Origin: Streptomyces griseocarneus
Lineage (GTDB): Bacteria > Actinomycetota > Actinomycetes > Streptomycetales > Streptomycetaceae
DNA length: 64,000 nucleotides
Reading direction: 5' to 3'
NCBI GenBank assembly: GCA_003674045.1
Contig: PENC01000023.1
Span: forward strand, 1 to 64,000
Below the pieces are notes generated by a model. It was given only the letters and a program-made list of their open reading frames with translations. It made no database searches and was not told the origin of the DNA. Shown in pieces: positions 32,558 through 40,369 of the stretch (within the stretch, counting starts at the first letter, position 1; every line of letters begins with the position of its first letter). The translations under genes and the position numbers were made by a program.

Positions 32558-33823
32558 TCAGGGCTCCACGGCCCCGGCCACCACCCGCCGCCAGCGCTCG
32601 TGGAGGGTGTCCAGGCCGGGGAGCGCACGATCGGTCATGAAGCACGCCGCCGAGACACCCTCGTACGTCACCATCAGCGTGGCCAGGGGGCTGGCCTCCG
32701 GCAGGCAGCCCACCGGCAGCACCCGGGTCACCGGGTCGCCGTCGAGCTCCAGACGGTGCCGGATCACCAGCCCTGACACGCCCATGGCCGCGGTTTCCGG
32801 GGTGACGGCCGTCCGCAGCAGCCGCGGCAGGAGCCAGGCCGGGACGCCCGGCATGCACGCGGCGGCCCGGCGCAACGCCTCGCGCAGGCCCACCGACTTC
32901 AGCGGCTCCGTCGCCCGGACCGCGCCGTCCAGCCGCCGTGCCAGGGGCACGGATCCGCCCGGCAGGACGAGCCGCACCATCGCGGTCCGGTTGCCGGGCG
33001 CCGCGGCCTCCTCGGGGCGGCGGATGTTCGTGGGCATGATCAGCGGCAGCTCCGGCGAGCGGCCGGCCGGGGGCCAGTGACACGTCCCCCAGTCCTGCAC
33101 GGCGTGGGCCAGCGTGGCCAGATAGGCGTCGTTGGCGCTCCCGCCCCGGCTGCGGCCCACGGCCCGCAGCCGGGCTGTGGGCACCTCCGCCCAGCGGAAA
33201 CGCCGCCGTGGGGACAGCGGGTACCGGGCGGACGCCCAGATCCGGGACCGCGCCGTCGCGTGTGCCGCGGTCGCCAGCGCCTGGAGACGGTCCGGGACCG
33301 TGACGCGCGGGGTCGGGGAGAGCGCGGCGAAGACCGCCGACGACTCGCGGTCCGGGGTGCCGTGCGGGGTGAAGAGCGTCTCCAGCGTGTGCAGCATCCC
33401 CGCGCCGTCCTGCACCGAGTGGTGGACGAGGTACAGCACCGCGTACCGGCCCGGTTCGTGGCCGCGGAGCAGCCAGATCCGCCAGTGCGGCGCCCACTCC
33501 GGCAACGGCTGCCGGATGAGCCGCTGCACGGCACGCTCCACCTGCCCGGGCCCGGGCGGTAACGCGTGCTCCACGACGTGCCGCACCGGATCGGGGCACC
33601 CTTCCCGGGCCCACCCCCGGCCCGCGTCCGGCAGGAAGTGCGTCAGCGCGGGCAACATGGACAGCCGGTCCCCGACCCGGGCACGCAACCGGTCGATGTG
33701 CGGTGCCGTACCGGTGAGTTGGAGCAGCGCCCCGATGCGGAGCTGCGCATCGGGGTGGTGCACGGGAAAGACGCGCATGGCGCGGTCGACGGGGGTGGGA
33801 GCGGTGAAAGTGCGCGGGACCAT
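32558..33823 (-). CDS. WS/DGAT-like O-acyltransferase
   Basis: 421 residues of the wax-ester synthase/diacylglycerol acyltransferase (condensation-domain-like) superfamily. The active-site motif HHSVQDGAG (HHxxxDG) is near residue 131, and conserved blocks include GGSANDAYLATLAHAVQDWG and LIMPTNIRRPEEAAAPGNR. Family members move acyl groups from acyl-CoA to alcohols. It is convergent with the P450. Acylation of the hydroxylated peptide is an attractive inference but unproven; it could instead act in storage lipid synthesis. This is the likely right end of the cluster. Confidence 0.82.
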   Translation of the reverse strand: MVPRTFTAPTPVDRAMRVFPVHHPDAQLRIGALLQLTGTAPHIDRLRARVGDRLSMLPALTHFLPDAGRGWAREGCPDPVRHVVEHALPPGPGQVERAVQRLIRQPLPEWAPHWRIWLLRGHEPGRYAVLYLVHHSVQDGAGMLHTLETLFTPHGTPDRESSAVFAALSPTPRVTVPDRLQALATAAHATARSRIWASARYPLSPRRRFRWAEVPTARLRAVGRSRGGSANDAYLATLAHAVQDWGTCHWPPAGRSPELPLIMPTNIRRPEEAAAPGNRTAMVRLVLPGGSVPLARRLDGAVRATEPLKSVGLREALRRAAACMPGVPAWLLPRLLRTAVTPETAAMGVSGLVIRHRLELDGDPVTRVLPVGCLPEASPLATLMVTYEGVSAACFMTDRALPGLDTLHERWRRVVAGAVEP

Positions 33824-34236
33824 GGCCGGAAGGTAGTGCGCCGGTGGCCGGGTTGCCTACGGGCGGATTCCGGCCGAGTGATCGGCGTCGGCGAACGCCC
33901 CGGTGGCGCACCGGACGCAGGAACAGGAAGCCCTGTCGGCCGGGTGTGACGCCCTCGTGCCGACGGCAACGGAAGAGTGAACCGGAAGCCGGTGCCGCGG
34001 CCCCTTTCGGGGGAAGCGCCGGGCTTCCGGGAACCGGGTGCGTGGCCCGCGCAGGGATGTGAACTCCCCTGGTGGGAAAGGGAGGTGGCGTGTTTTCGGC
34101 CACGGTGGGGAGGGTGTGCGTCCCGCTTCCCGGCGATGGCCCGCCGGCCGGTCACCGGAGGCCGGACGGAGATCGCATATGCCTCCTTCCCGCAACCCGC
34201 CCGCCCCGCACCCCGCCACTGCTACCGTCCCGCGGC
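33824..34236. other. Gene-free stretch at the right cluster border
   Basis: About 410 bases. Frames on both strands are open but translate to low-complexity Arg/Pro/Gly sequence. It should contain the acyltransferase promoter and that of the 34237 gene; no clear promoter consensus was seen. Confidence 0.5.
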
Positions 34237-34602
34237 ATGGAGCAGCTCTTCAGCCACGACGAACTCGCCCTCATCACGGCGGCGGCCGACGAAGCGGGCA
34301 TGCCCCCGCGGGAGTGGGTCCGCTGCGCGGTCCTCCAGCACCTCAGCGAGGACGACTACGAGGAGGTGCACCCGCCCGCCCGCTCCCCCGTCCGGCCGGA
34401 TCTGGAGCACGCGCTGTGGCCCGTCACCTCCCATACCAGGTCCGGCAGGACCATGCACGAAGTGCATCACGCGGGCTGCTGGGTACCCAAGGGCGGCGAA
34501 GAAGCCCTGAGCACCGCCGAGGCACGCGAGGAACTCCTCGCGAACAAGGCCCGGCCGTGCGACGCGTGTCTGCCGGAACGGTTTCTTACGCCGATGTCGT
34601 GA
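34237..34602 (+). CDS. Small hypothetical protein with C-terminal Cys/His motif
   Basis: 121 residues. The first half is helical (LFSHDELALITAAADEAGMP). The second half has MHEVHHAGCWVP followed by ARPCDACLPERFL, a His/Cys plus CxxC arrangement that could bind zinc. It resembles small streptomycete proteins of the DUF6233 kind, but the family call is uncertain. Monocistronic, convergent with geosmin synthase, with a hairpin terminator between. Confidence 0.65.
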   Translation: MEQLFSHDELALITAAADEAGMPPREWVRCAVLQHLSEDDYEEVHPPARSPVRPDLEHALWPVTSHTRSGRTMHEVHHAGCWVPKGGEEALSTAEAREELLANKARPCDACLPERFLTPMS

Positions 34603-34690
34603 CCGTCGACCGAGGGGGTGCGCCCACGAGGGTGCCTCTTGCGCTCCGCGCGCGGCTGCGGGTCTGTGGGGGCTGGTCGCGCAGTTCCCC

Positions 34691-34706
34691 GCGCCCCTCG
34701 GGGCGC
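34691..34706. terminator. Hairpin of the recurring terminator family
   Basis: GCGCCCC-TC-GGGGCGC, preceded by GGGGCTGGTCGCGCAGTTCCC. It sits between the convergent genes ending at 34602 and 34763. The flank is almost the reverse complement of that at 170-197. Confidence 0.65.
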
Positions 34707-34762
34707 CTGCCCGACACCGGCATCAGCTGATGGGGCGCAGCCCCTCTCGACGGGTGGCGCGT

Positions 34763-37015
34763 TCAGCCGCGCAAACCCGCCAAATGGACGGCCGACGTGC
34801 CCAGGCCGGTCGGTGCGCCCCACCGGGGTGTCCGCGGGGGCGTGTGGTGGCGTACCAGGTCCTCCTCCGCGTAGCGGCGGCAGCCCTGGTGCCAGGTGAG
34901 GATTCCGGACATCCAGTTCTTGAGCTCGTCCGCGTACCGCGTGAGCGCCGCGCGGGCCTCGTCGTCCAGGCCGAAGTCCTCGAACAGCGCCGGGAATTGT
35001 ACGTCGAGGACGTGCTGGAACTCCCGCATGCGGGACGTCATCAGATCACTGACGATGCCGAGTGCCTCGGTGCGGCCGCAGTCGAAGAAGTTCTGGACGA
35101 CGAGTACCGCGTTGTGGAACTCGCCCTCGAACTCGATCTCTTTCTGGTACGAGATGATGTCGTTCATCAGGCAGGCGTAGTCGGCGGCGGCGTTCTCCAG
35201 GGCTTGGACGGGGCGCGAGCGGTAGACCTCGGGCGGTACGGCGTTCCCGTGGCCGATGCGGCACAGGCCCATGGTCATGGACGAGCCGAAGGTGGCGCGC
35301 CGCATCTCGATGTAGTCGACGGGCTCGGGGATGCGGTTCTGCTTCTGGTTCCACAGCTCCCACAGCCAGGCATCCAGCATGGACACCACACCGTCACGGA
35401 ACGTGCGCCGGTCCTCGGAGCCCATCGGGCCCGCCGTGCGCTCCCACAGATCGGCCAGCCCCCGCTCCAGCGGATCGAGCGGTGTTGTGGGCATCGCGGC
35501 GAGGCTCAGCGGCATGCACAGCAACAGCCGGTCGTGGCAGGCCTTCGCCGCGGCCATACCCGGCGTGCGGCCGAAGACCGCCGGGTAGAGGTCGTCCGCC
35601 CACGTGCCCCAGGTGAGCCAGTCCGACGCCAGGTACAGCTCCTCCGGCGTCGCGTCCGGGTGGATGCCCGCGGCGCACAGGGGAAGGTCGATGTCCCGCA
35701 GGCGGGCCTCGTCCCAGATCCCGGACCCGGGCACGCCGGGCAGGCCCTCCAGGATGCCCATGCGGTGGGCCCACCCCACCGTGTGCTCCCGGGCGGCCCC
35801 CAGGTGCGGGCTGAGCCGGGTCTCGTACGGCATGCCGAAGTCCGGGTGCGGCAGCGGGCCGGTCTTCTGGAACGGGACGAACGTGAAGCTCCGGGCCCGG
35901 GCCGGGAGCGATGCCACCAGCGACGCCACGAGCCGTGCGGCCGAGGTGCCCAGACCCGAGGGCCCGGCCAGGACGCCCGCCGTCACGGCCGGCGGAGCGT
36001 CCTCCCGCGCCTCCGCGGCCGCGCCGCCGTCGTTCATGTAGCGGCCGGAGCGCAGGTGCCACTCGTGTCCGCCGGACTGCCAGTCCTGGAGGCCCTTGAC
36101 GTAGGCGAACACGTCGGCGTGCGCCTCGGCGTCCAGGGCGTGCTCGGCGAGGAGCGGTTCCACTTCCATGAGGGCCGTGTGCTCGAACTGCTGGAGCCGC
36201 GCGGTGAGCAGGTCGTTGACCGCGTCCGCCGCCTCCTGGGTGCCGCAGCCCAGGAACTTCTCCAGCACCAGGACGGCGTTGGCGAGTTCTCCCTCGCTCC
36301 GCATCTCCCGCTCGTACGAGAAGATGTCGTTGCGCAGGTGCACCCCGTCGGCGAACGTGTCCTTCAGCACGCGCATCGGGCGGCTCGCCGCGACGGCGGC
36401 GGGCACCTCGGCGTGTGCCGCGTACTCGACGAGATGGGCCGACCAGGGGGCGCCGCCCACCTTGCGGCGCATCTCGATGTACTCGACGGGGTTGGACACC
36501 CGCCCCTCGTTGATATTGGAGAGCTCCCACAGCGACTCCTCCAGGAGATGCCGCGTGGACTCCTTGAAGCGCCGCCGCCAGTCCACCGACATCGCGGGGA
36601 CCGTACGCGCCCACAGGTCGGCCAGGCCCGCCTCCACCTGGTTGGTCGGCTCAGGAAAATCCTCGCCCGGTTCGACGGGCATGAACGCGGGCAGCCGGTC
36701 GAGATACTCCTTCGCGCCCGCCATGTCACCGGTGCGCTTGAAGATGTCCAGGAAGTGGTCGTCGAAGAAGAACACCCACGCGTACCAGTCGGTGACCAGG
36801 TCGAGGTCGGGGCCCGAGGCGTCGGGGTGGGTGTAGGCGCACAGCAGCGCGTAGTCGTGGGAGTCGAAATCCGCCTCGTCCCAGATGCCGGAACCTTCGA
36901 TCATCTGCATTTCGCGGGCCCACGCCTTGGAATGCGTGCGGGCGCCCTCCAGATGGGGGTTCAGACGAGCCGGGTACGGCATGTAGAAGGAAGGGAGTCG
37001 GAAGGGCTGAGACAT
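34763..37015 (-). CDS. geoA: Geosmin synthase, two-domain terpene cyclase
   Basis: 750 residues. The N-terminal cyclase has the Mg motif DDHFLD (residues 85-90; usually DDHFLE) and NDIFSYERE (NSE motif) near 229. It turns farnesyl diphosphate into germacradienol and germacrene D. The C-terminal cyclase has DDLYP (usually DDYYP) near 455 and NDIISYQKE near 600, and converts germacradienol into geosmin by retro-Prins fragmentation. Length and order match the bifunctional streptomycete enzyme. The gene is monocistronic. Confidence 0.97.
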   Translation of the reverse strand: MSQPFRLPSFYMPYPARLNPHLEGARTHSKAWAREMQMIEGSGIWDEADFDSHDYALLCAYTHPDASGPDLDLVTDWYAWVFFFDDHFLDIFKRTGDMAGAKEYLDRLPAFMPVEPGEDFPEPTNQVEAGLADLWARTVPAMSVDWRRRFKESTRHLLEESLWELSNINEGRVSNPVEYIEMRRKVGGAPWSAHLVEYAAHAEVPAAVAASRPMRVLKDTFADGVHLRNDIFSYEREMRSEGELANAVLVLEKFLGCGTQEAADAVNDLLTARLQQFEHTALMEVEPLLAEHALDAEAHADVFAYVKGLQDWQSGGHEWHLRSGRYMNDGGAAAEAREDAPPAVTAGVLAGPSGLGTSAARLVASLVASLPARARSFTFVPFQKTGPLPHPDFGMPYETRLSPHLGAAREHTVGWAHRMGILEGLPGVPGSGIWDEARLRDIDLPLCAAGIHPDATPEELYLASDWLTWGTWADDLYPAVFGRTPGMAAAKACHDRLLLCMPLSLAAMPTTPLDPLERGLADLWERTAGPMGSEDRRTFRDGVVSMLDAWLWELWNQKQNRIPEPVDYIEMRRATFGSSMTMGLCRIGHGNAVPPEVYRSRPVQALENAAADYACLMNDIISYQKEIEFEGEFHNAVLVVQNFFDCGRTEALGIVSDLMTSRMREFQHVLDVQFPALFEDFGLDDEARAALTRYADELKNWMSGILTWHQGCRRYAEEDLVRHHTPPRTPRWGAPTGLGTSAVHLAGLRG

Positions 37016-37230
37016 GGTCAGCCACGCTAGGGCCCGGCACCGAGTCCGTTAGATCGTGAGGTCGTACTTCCGCTCAATGTGGTGAATGCTGTCGTGGGGC
37101 AGGTTAAGGATCTTGCGTTCGGGGCCGCGTACGGGCGTGGCGGGGCACCGTTTGCCCGCGTCGTCCCTCGGGGTGACCCGTCGCGCGATCTTGCGGACGG
37201 TGGTCCGCTCCCACGCGTAAGGTCGTGACC

Positions 37231-37548
37231 ATGGGCGATGACCAGCTGCAGCAGGCCGTGCTCGACGAGCTCGGCGACGACCGGGTCCAGGAGCTCGCCG
37301 ACGACCTCGGCACGGACGCGGAGGGGGCGAAGAGGGTCGTGGCCGCGACCGTCGAGGCTCTGCCGGAGGAGCTCACGGCCGGGCCGGGGGGCGGGCCGGC
37401 GGCCGGCGTGCTCGGGAGGATCAGCGGGCCGGTGGCGCGGGCGGTGGCGAAGAGGACAGGGCTGCCGGTGGGGACGGTTTCGCGGGGGCTGGAGCTTTTG
37501 CTGCCGGTGGTTCTCGGGGTGATCGCGAAGCGGAGGCGGCGGGGCTGA
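37231..37548 (+). CDS. DUF937 (YidB-like) family protein
   Basis: 105 residues (ATG 37231; a GTG two codons upstream is possible). Residues 1-45 form a helical DUF937-type pattern: LQQAVLDELGDDRVQELADD, then LGTDAEGAKRVVAATVEALP. A Gly/Pro linker and a second helical segment follow, ending LELLLPVVLGVIAKRRRRG, which may touch membranes. The function of the family is unknown. The gene stands alone. Confidence 0.8.
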   Translation: MGDDQLQQAVLDELGDDRVQELADDLGTDAEGAKRVVAATVEALPEELTAGPGGGPAAGVLGRISGPVARAVAKRTGLPVGTVSRGLELLLPVVLGVIAKRRRRG

Positions 37549-37730
37549 GCCCCGCCGCGTGGGTCACCCGGGAGCGCGGTTCCTTGCCGTGAGGGCTCCG
37601 CCCCGGGCCCGTTCGCCTGCGGGGGTGGGTCTTGCGCTGCGCGCGCGGTTGCGGCGCTGCGCCTACCGGGGTGCCTCGGAGCTCCGTTTGCGGCCGCGGG
37701 TCCGTTGTGGCTTGTCGCGTCAGTTCCCCG

Positions 37731-37744
37731 CGCCCCTGACGGGG
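37731..37744. terminator. Weak hairpin of the recurring terminator family
   Basis: CGCCCC-TGAC-GGGG, preceded by TTGTCGCGTCAGTTCCCCG, a diverged copy of the element near 34.69 kb. It is downstream of the DUF937 gene on the plus strand. The 287-base gap 37549-37835 otherwise shows nothing. Confidence 0.45.
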
Positions 37745-37835
37745 TGCCCCGCCCCGCAGCCCCGGGGAAACCCGGTCACGTGAAGCGCTCGCATAACATC
37801 GGTGGGGTACGCCACCCACACACCTGGACCACGCA

Positions 37836-38561
37836 GTGACCGCACCAGCCCGCGAACCGCACGCCGCACGCCCCCGGCGGGCTCTCGGCGCGGCGGCGCT
37901 GGTCGCGGTCGTCGTCACCGCCGCCACGTCGTGCTCCACCGCGGGCGAGCCGCTCAGCGCCGGTACGACCGCGCCCGCGATGGCGCCGTCGCCGCTGTGG
38001 CCCGACCGGCCCCCGGCGCCCACGCCGAGCGGTGCGCAGCACGACGACGTCACCGCGACCCGCGTCCCCGGCGTGCCGGAGGTGCCCTCCGGGGACATCC
38101 GCAAGGTGGACGCCTACGCCGTGATCAAGGCGGAGGTGGCCGCGCACCGGCACGACGTCACCGGCGCGGACGGGCTGGACGAGGCCACCGCGGACAAGAT
38201 CATGAGCTGTTCGGAGGAGGCGGGCGACTGCCCCGTCCGCGCCCCTGTCCACCGGGATCTCACCGGTGACGGGCGCGACGACCTGATCGTCGGCATCGAG
38301 ATGGGCGACCACCTCCTCGGCCTGCGCTGCTACACGCTCGTCAAGGGCGTCCTCACCCGGATCATGGCCACCATCGTCCAGCCCTCGTCCATCGAGATCG
38401 CGGGCCGCGACCTGATCGTCTGGGAGCCGTCCGCCACCCCGCACTACGCCGTGCGCTCCGTCTACTCGTGGGACTCCCACCGGCGGTACATGGACCTGAA
38501 GAGCGACGAGATCCGCCGTACCGACACCTCGTCCGCGCCACCCGTCCCGGAGCCCTCGTGA
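37836..38561 (+). CDS. Lipoprotein coupled to a sensor kinase
   Basis: 241 residues from a GTG. An N-terminal signal with lipobox (LVAVVVTAATSCSTAG, Cys about 33) marks it for membrane anchoring outside the cell. A Pro-rich linker follows, then a compact domain (IRKVDAYAVIKAEVAAHRHD, a CSEEAGDC pair, and DLTGDGRDDLIVGIEMGDHL, reminiscent of FG-GAP/VCBS calcium loops). Its stop overlaps the kinase start (GTGA), so it is probably an accessory sensor or modulator of that kinase, as CseA is for CseC. Confidence 0.85.
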   Translation: MTAPAREPHAARPRRALGAAALVAVVVTAATSCSTAGEPLSAGTTAPAMAPSPLWPDRPPAPTPSGAQHDDVTATRVPGVPEVPSGDIRKVDAYAVIKAEVAAHRHDVTGADGLDEATADKIMSCSEEAGDCPVRAPVHRDLTGDGRDDLIVGIEMGDHLLGLRCYTLVKGVLTRIMATIVQPSSIEIAGRDLIVWEPSATPHYAVRSVYSWDSHRRYMDLKSDEIRRTDTSSAPPVPEPS

Positions 38562-39838
38562 CCGCCCGCCTGCGCGCGTGGTGGGCACGGCTGCCCAGGC
38601 TGTCCCGCGTCGGCTCGCTGTACGCGAAGTTCACGCTGTTCCTGGCCGTGATGTGCTGCGTGGTCGCGGCGGTGCTGGGCACACTGGTGCACGTCATCGT
38701 CACACGGCAGACCGTCCACCAGGCGCGGGTCGAGGCGCTCGACCGGCTCGACTCCGCCACCCGCGCCTACTCCGCGGGGGACCCGGCGCACCACCAGGCC
38801 GTGCTCAACCCGCCCGGGCTGCCCGCGAAGCTGCGCGAGATGGCACTGCACGGCCGCCGGGGCACCGCCCTGGGTGACGACAACGGTGTCGCCACCATGT
38901 GGGCCGCCGGGCCCGCGGACGGCGGGGTCATCGCCGTACGGCTCGACTACCGGCACAGCGCGGCCACCATCGACGGTCTCGACCGGGCCATCGCCGGCTC
39001 CTCGGCCCTGGCCATCGGCGGCACCCTGATCATCGGCGTCTTCGCCGTCTCCCGGGTCACCCGCCGCCTGCACCGCACCGCCGACGTGGCCCGCCGGATC
39101 AGCGGGGGCGACCTCGACGCGCGCGTCGCCGACCCGCGCGCCGCGGACCCGGCCAAGGCGCGCGACGAGGTGGCCGCCGTGGCCGCCGCGCTCGACACGA
39201 TGGCCGCGACCCTCCAGGCCCGGCTCCAGAGCGAGCAGCGGTTCACCGCCGACGTGGCCCACGAGCTGCGGACCCCGCTCGCCGGGCTCCAGGCGGCCGC
39301 GGACCTGCTGCCGCCGGGGCGCCCCACCGAGCTCGTCCGCGACCGGGTGCAGGCGCTGCGCCGGCTGACCGAGGACCTGCTGGAGATCTCCCGGCTCGAC
39401 TCGCACACCGAGCAGGCCGACCTCGACGCCCACCGGGCCGGCTCGCTCGCGGAGCGCGCCGTGCGGGCCTCCGGGCTGGAAGTGGAGGTGCGGGTCGTCC
39501 GTGACGCGTGCGTGGTCACCGACCGGCGCCGCCTGGAGCGGGTGCTGAGCAATCTGCTGGCCAACGCCCACCGCCACGGGCGCCCACCGGTCACCCTGAC
39601 CGTGGACGGCCCCGTCATCACCGTGCGGGACCACGGCGACGGCTACCCCGCCTACCTCCTGGAGCACGGCCCCCAGCGGTTCCGCACCGAACCCACCACC
39701 CCCGGCGGCAAGGGCCACGGCCTCGGCCTGACCATCGCCGTCGGCCAGGCCAGGCTCGTCGACGCCGAGCTGACCTTCGCCAACGCCCCGGACGGCGGCG
39801 CGGTGACGATGCTGCGGCTGCCCGAGTACGGGGCCTGA
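38558..39838 (+). CDS. Sensor histidine kinase without an adjacent response regulator
   Basis: 426 residues. First membrane helix FTLFLAVMCCVVAAVLGTLV near 27, a short extracellular loop of about 110 residues, second helix ALAIGGTLIIGVFAV near 150, then HAMP (RLHRTADVARRISGGDLDAR). H-box DVAHELRTPLAG has the phospho-His, N-box NLLANAHRH, and ATP-lid VRDHGDGYP with GKGHGLGL. No response regulator gene lies on either side: a lipoprotein is upstream and a cupredoxin downstream. Its partner must be elsewhere. Confidence 0.92.
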   Translation: MTARLRAWWARLPRLSRVGSLYAKFTLFLAVMCCVVAAVLGTLVHVIVTRQTVHQARVEALDRLDSATRAYSAGDPAHHQAVLNPPGLPAKLREMALHGRRGTALGDDNGVATMWAAGPADGGVIAVRLDYRHSAATIDGLDRAIAGSSALAIGGTLIIGVFAVSRVTRRLHRTADVARRISGGDLDARVADPRAADPAKARDEVAAVAAALDTMAATLQARLQSEQRFTADVAHELRTPLAGLQAAADLLPPGRPTELVRDRVQALRRLTEDLLEISRLDSHTEQADLDAHRAGSLAERAVRASGLEVEVRVVRDACVVTDRRRLERVLSNLLANAHRHGRPPVTLTVDGPVITVRDHGDGYPAYLLEHGPQRFRTEPTTPGGKGHGLGLTIAVGQARLVDAELTFANAPDGGAVTMLRLPEYGA

Positions 39839-40014
39839 ACGCGGGCATCCGCGTCACCCACCGGACGCCCGGCCGCCCCACGAGTGCGCCCGCTTCCCTC
39901 CTTCGTAAGCCGTTCGGGTGAGTCCGTGGTTGGTGCATCCGGGTGAGGGAAGATCCGACACGAGTTCGGACGCCGGACACCCGCTCCGGCGGCGCGGAAG
40001 GAAGGAACCCGGCC

Positions 40015-40272
40015 ATGCCCACCACCCACACCGTCACGATCCATGACGACTCCTTCGACCCCCAGTCCGTGACCGTCCAGGTCCAGGACACGGTCGTCTG
40101 GATCAACCAGGACCCGGAGAACCACACGACCACGTCCGACAGCGGGGTCTGGAACTCGGGCGTGCTCAGCACCGGACAGAGCTTCCCCTTCACGTTCGGC
40201 ACCGCGGGGACCTTCCCGTACCACTGCGAGATCCACCGGTTCATGACGGGCACCGTCGTCGTCACCTCCTGA
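40015..40272 (+). CDS. Cupredoxin (plastocyanin/amicyanin-like) protein
   Basis: 85 residues with the blue-copper fold: an early His in NQDPENHTTTSD and a C-terminal ligand loop FPYHCEIHRFMTG (Cys, His, Met). There is no signal peptide or membrane anchor at the chosen ATG (ribosome-binding site GGAAGGAA), which is unusual because these copper proteins normally work outside the cell. A longer N-terminus was looked for upstream, but no signal peptide is visible. Role: electron carrier or copper binder. Confidence 0.88.
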   Translation: MPTTHTVTIHDDSFDPQSVTVQVQDTVVWINQDPENHTTTSDSGVWNSGVLSTGQSFPFTFGTAGTFPYHCEIHRFMTGTVVVTS

Positions 40273-40369
40273 CGTCCCGACAGCGCGTCACACGCTCCTG
40301 CCGCCCGGATGTCACCCGGACGCCCGCCTCGAAAAGCCCCTCCCAGAGCCGCGAATTACCGTCCGTCAC

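Noticed and set aside
33857..34219. 120-codon minus-strand frame in the gap right of the acyltransferase
   Set aside because: Composition is Arg/Pro/Gly-rich, with no ribosome-binding site and no family. The gap is treated as non-coding.
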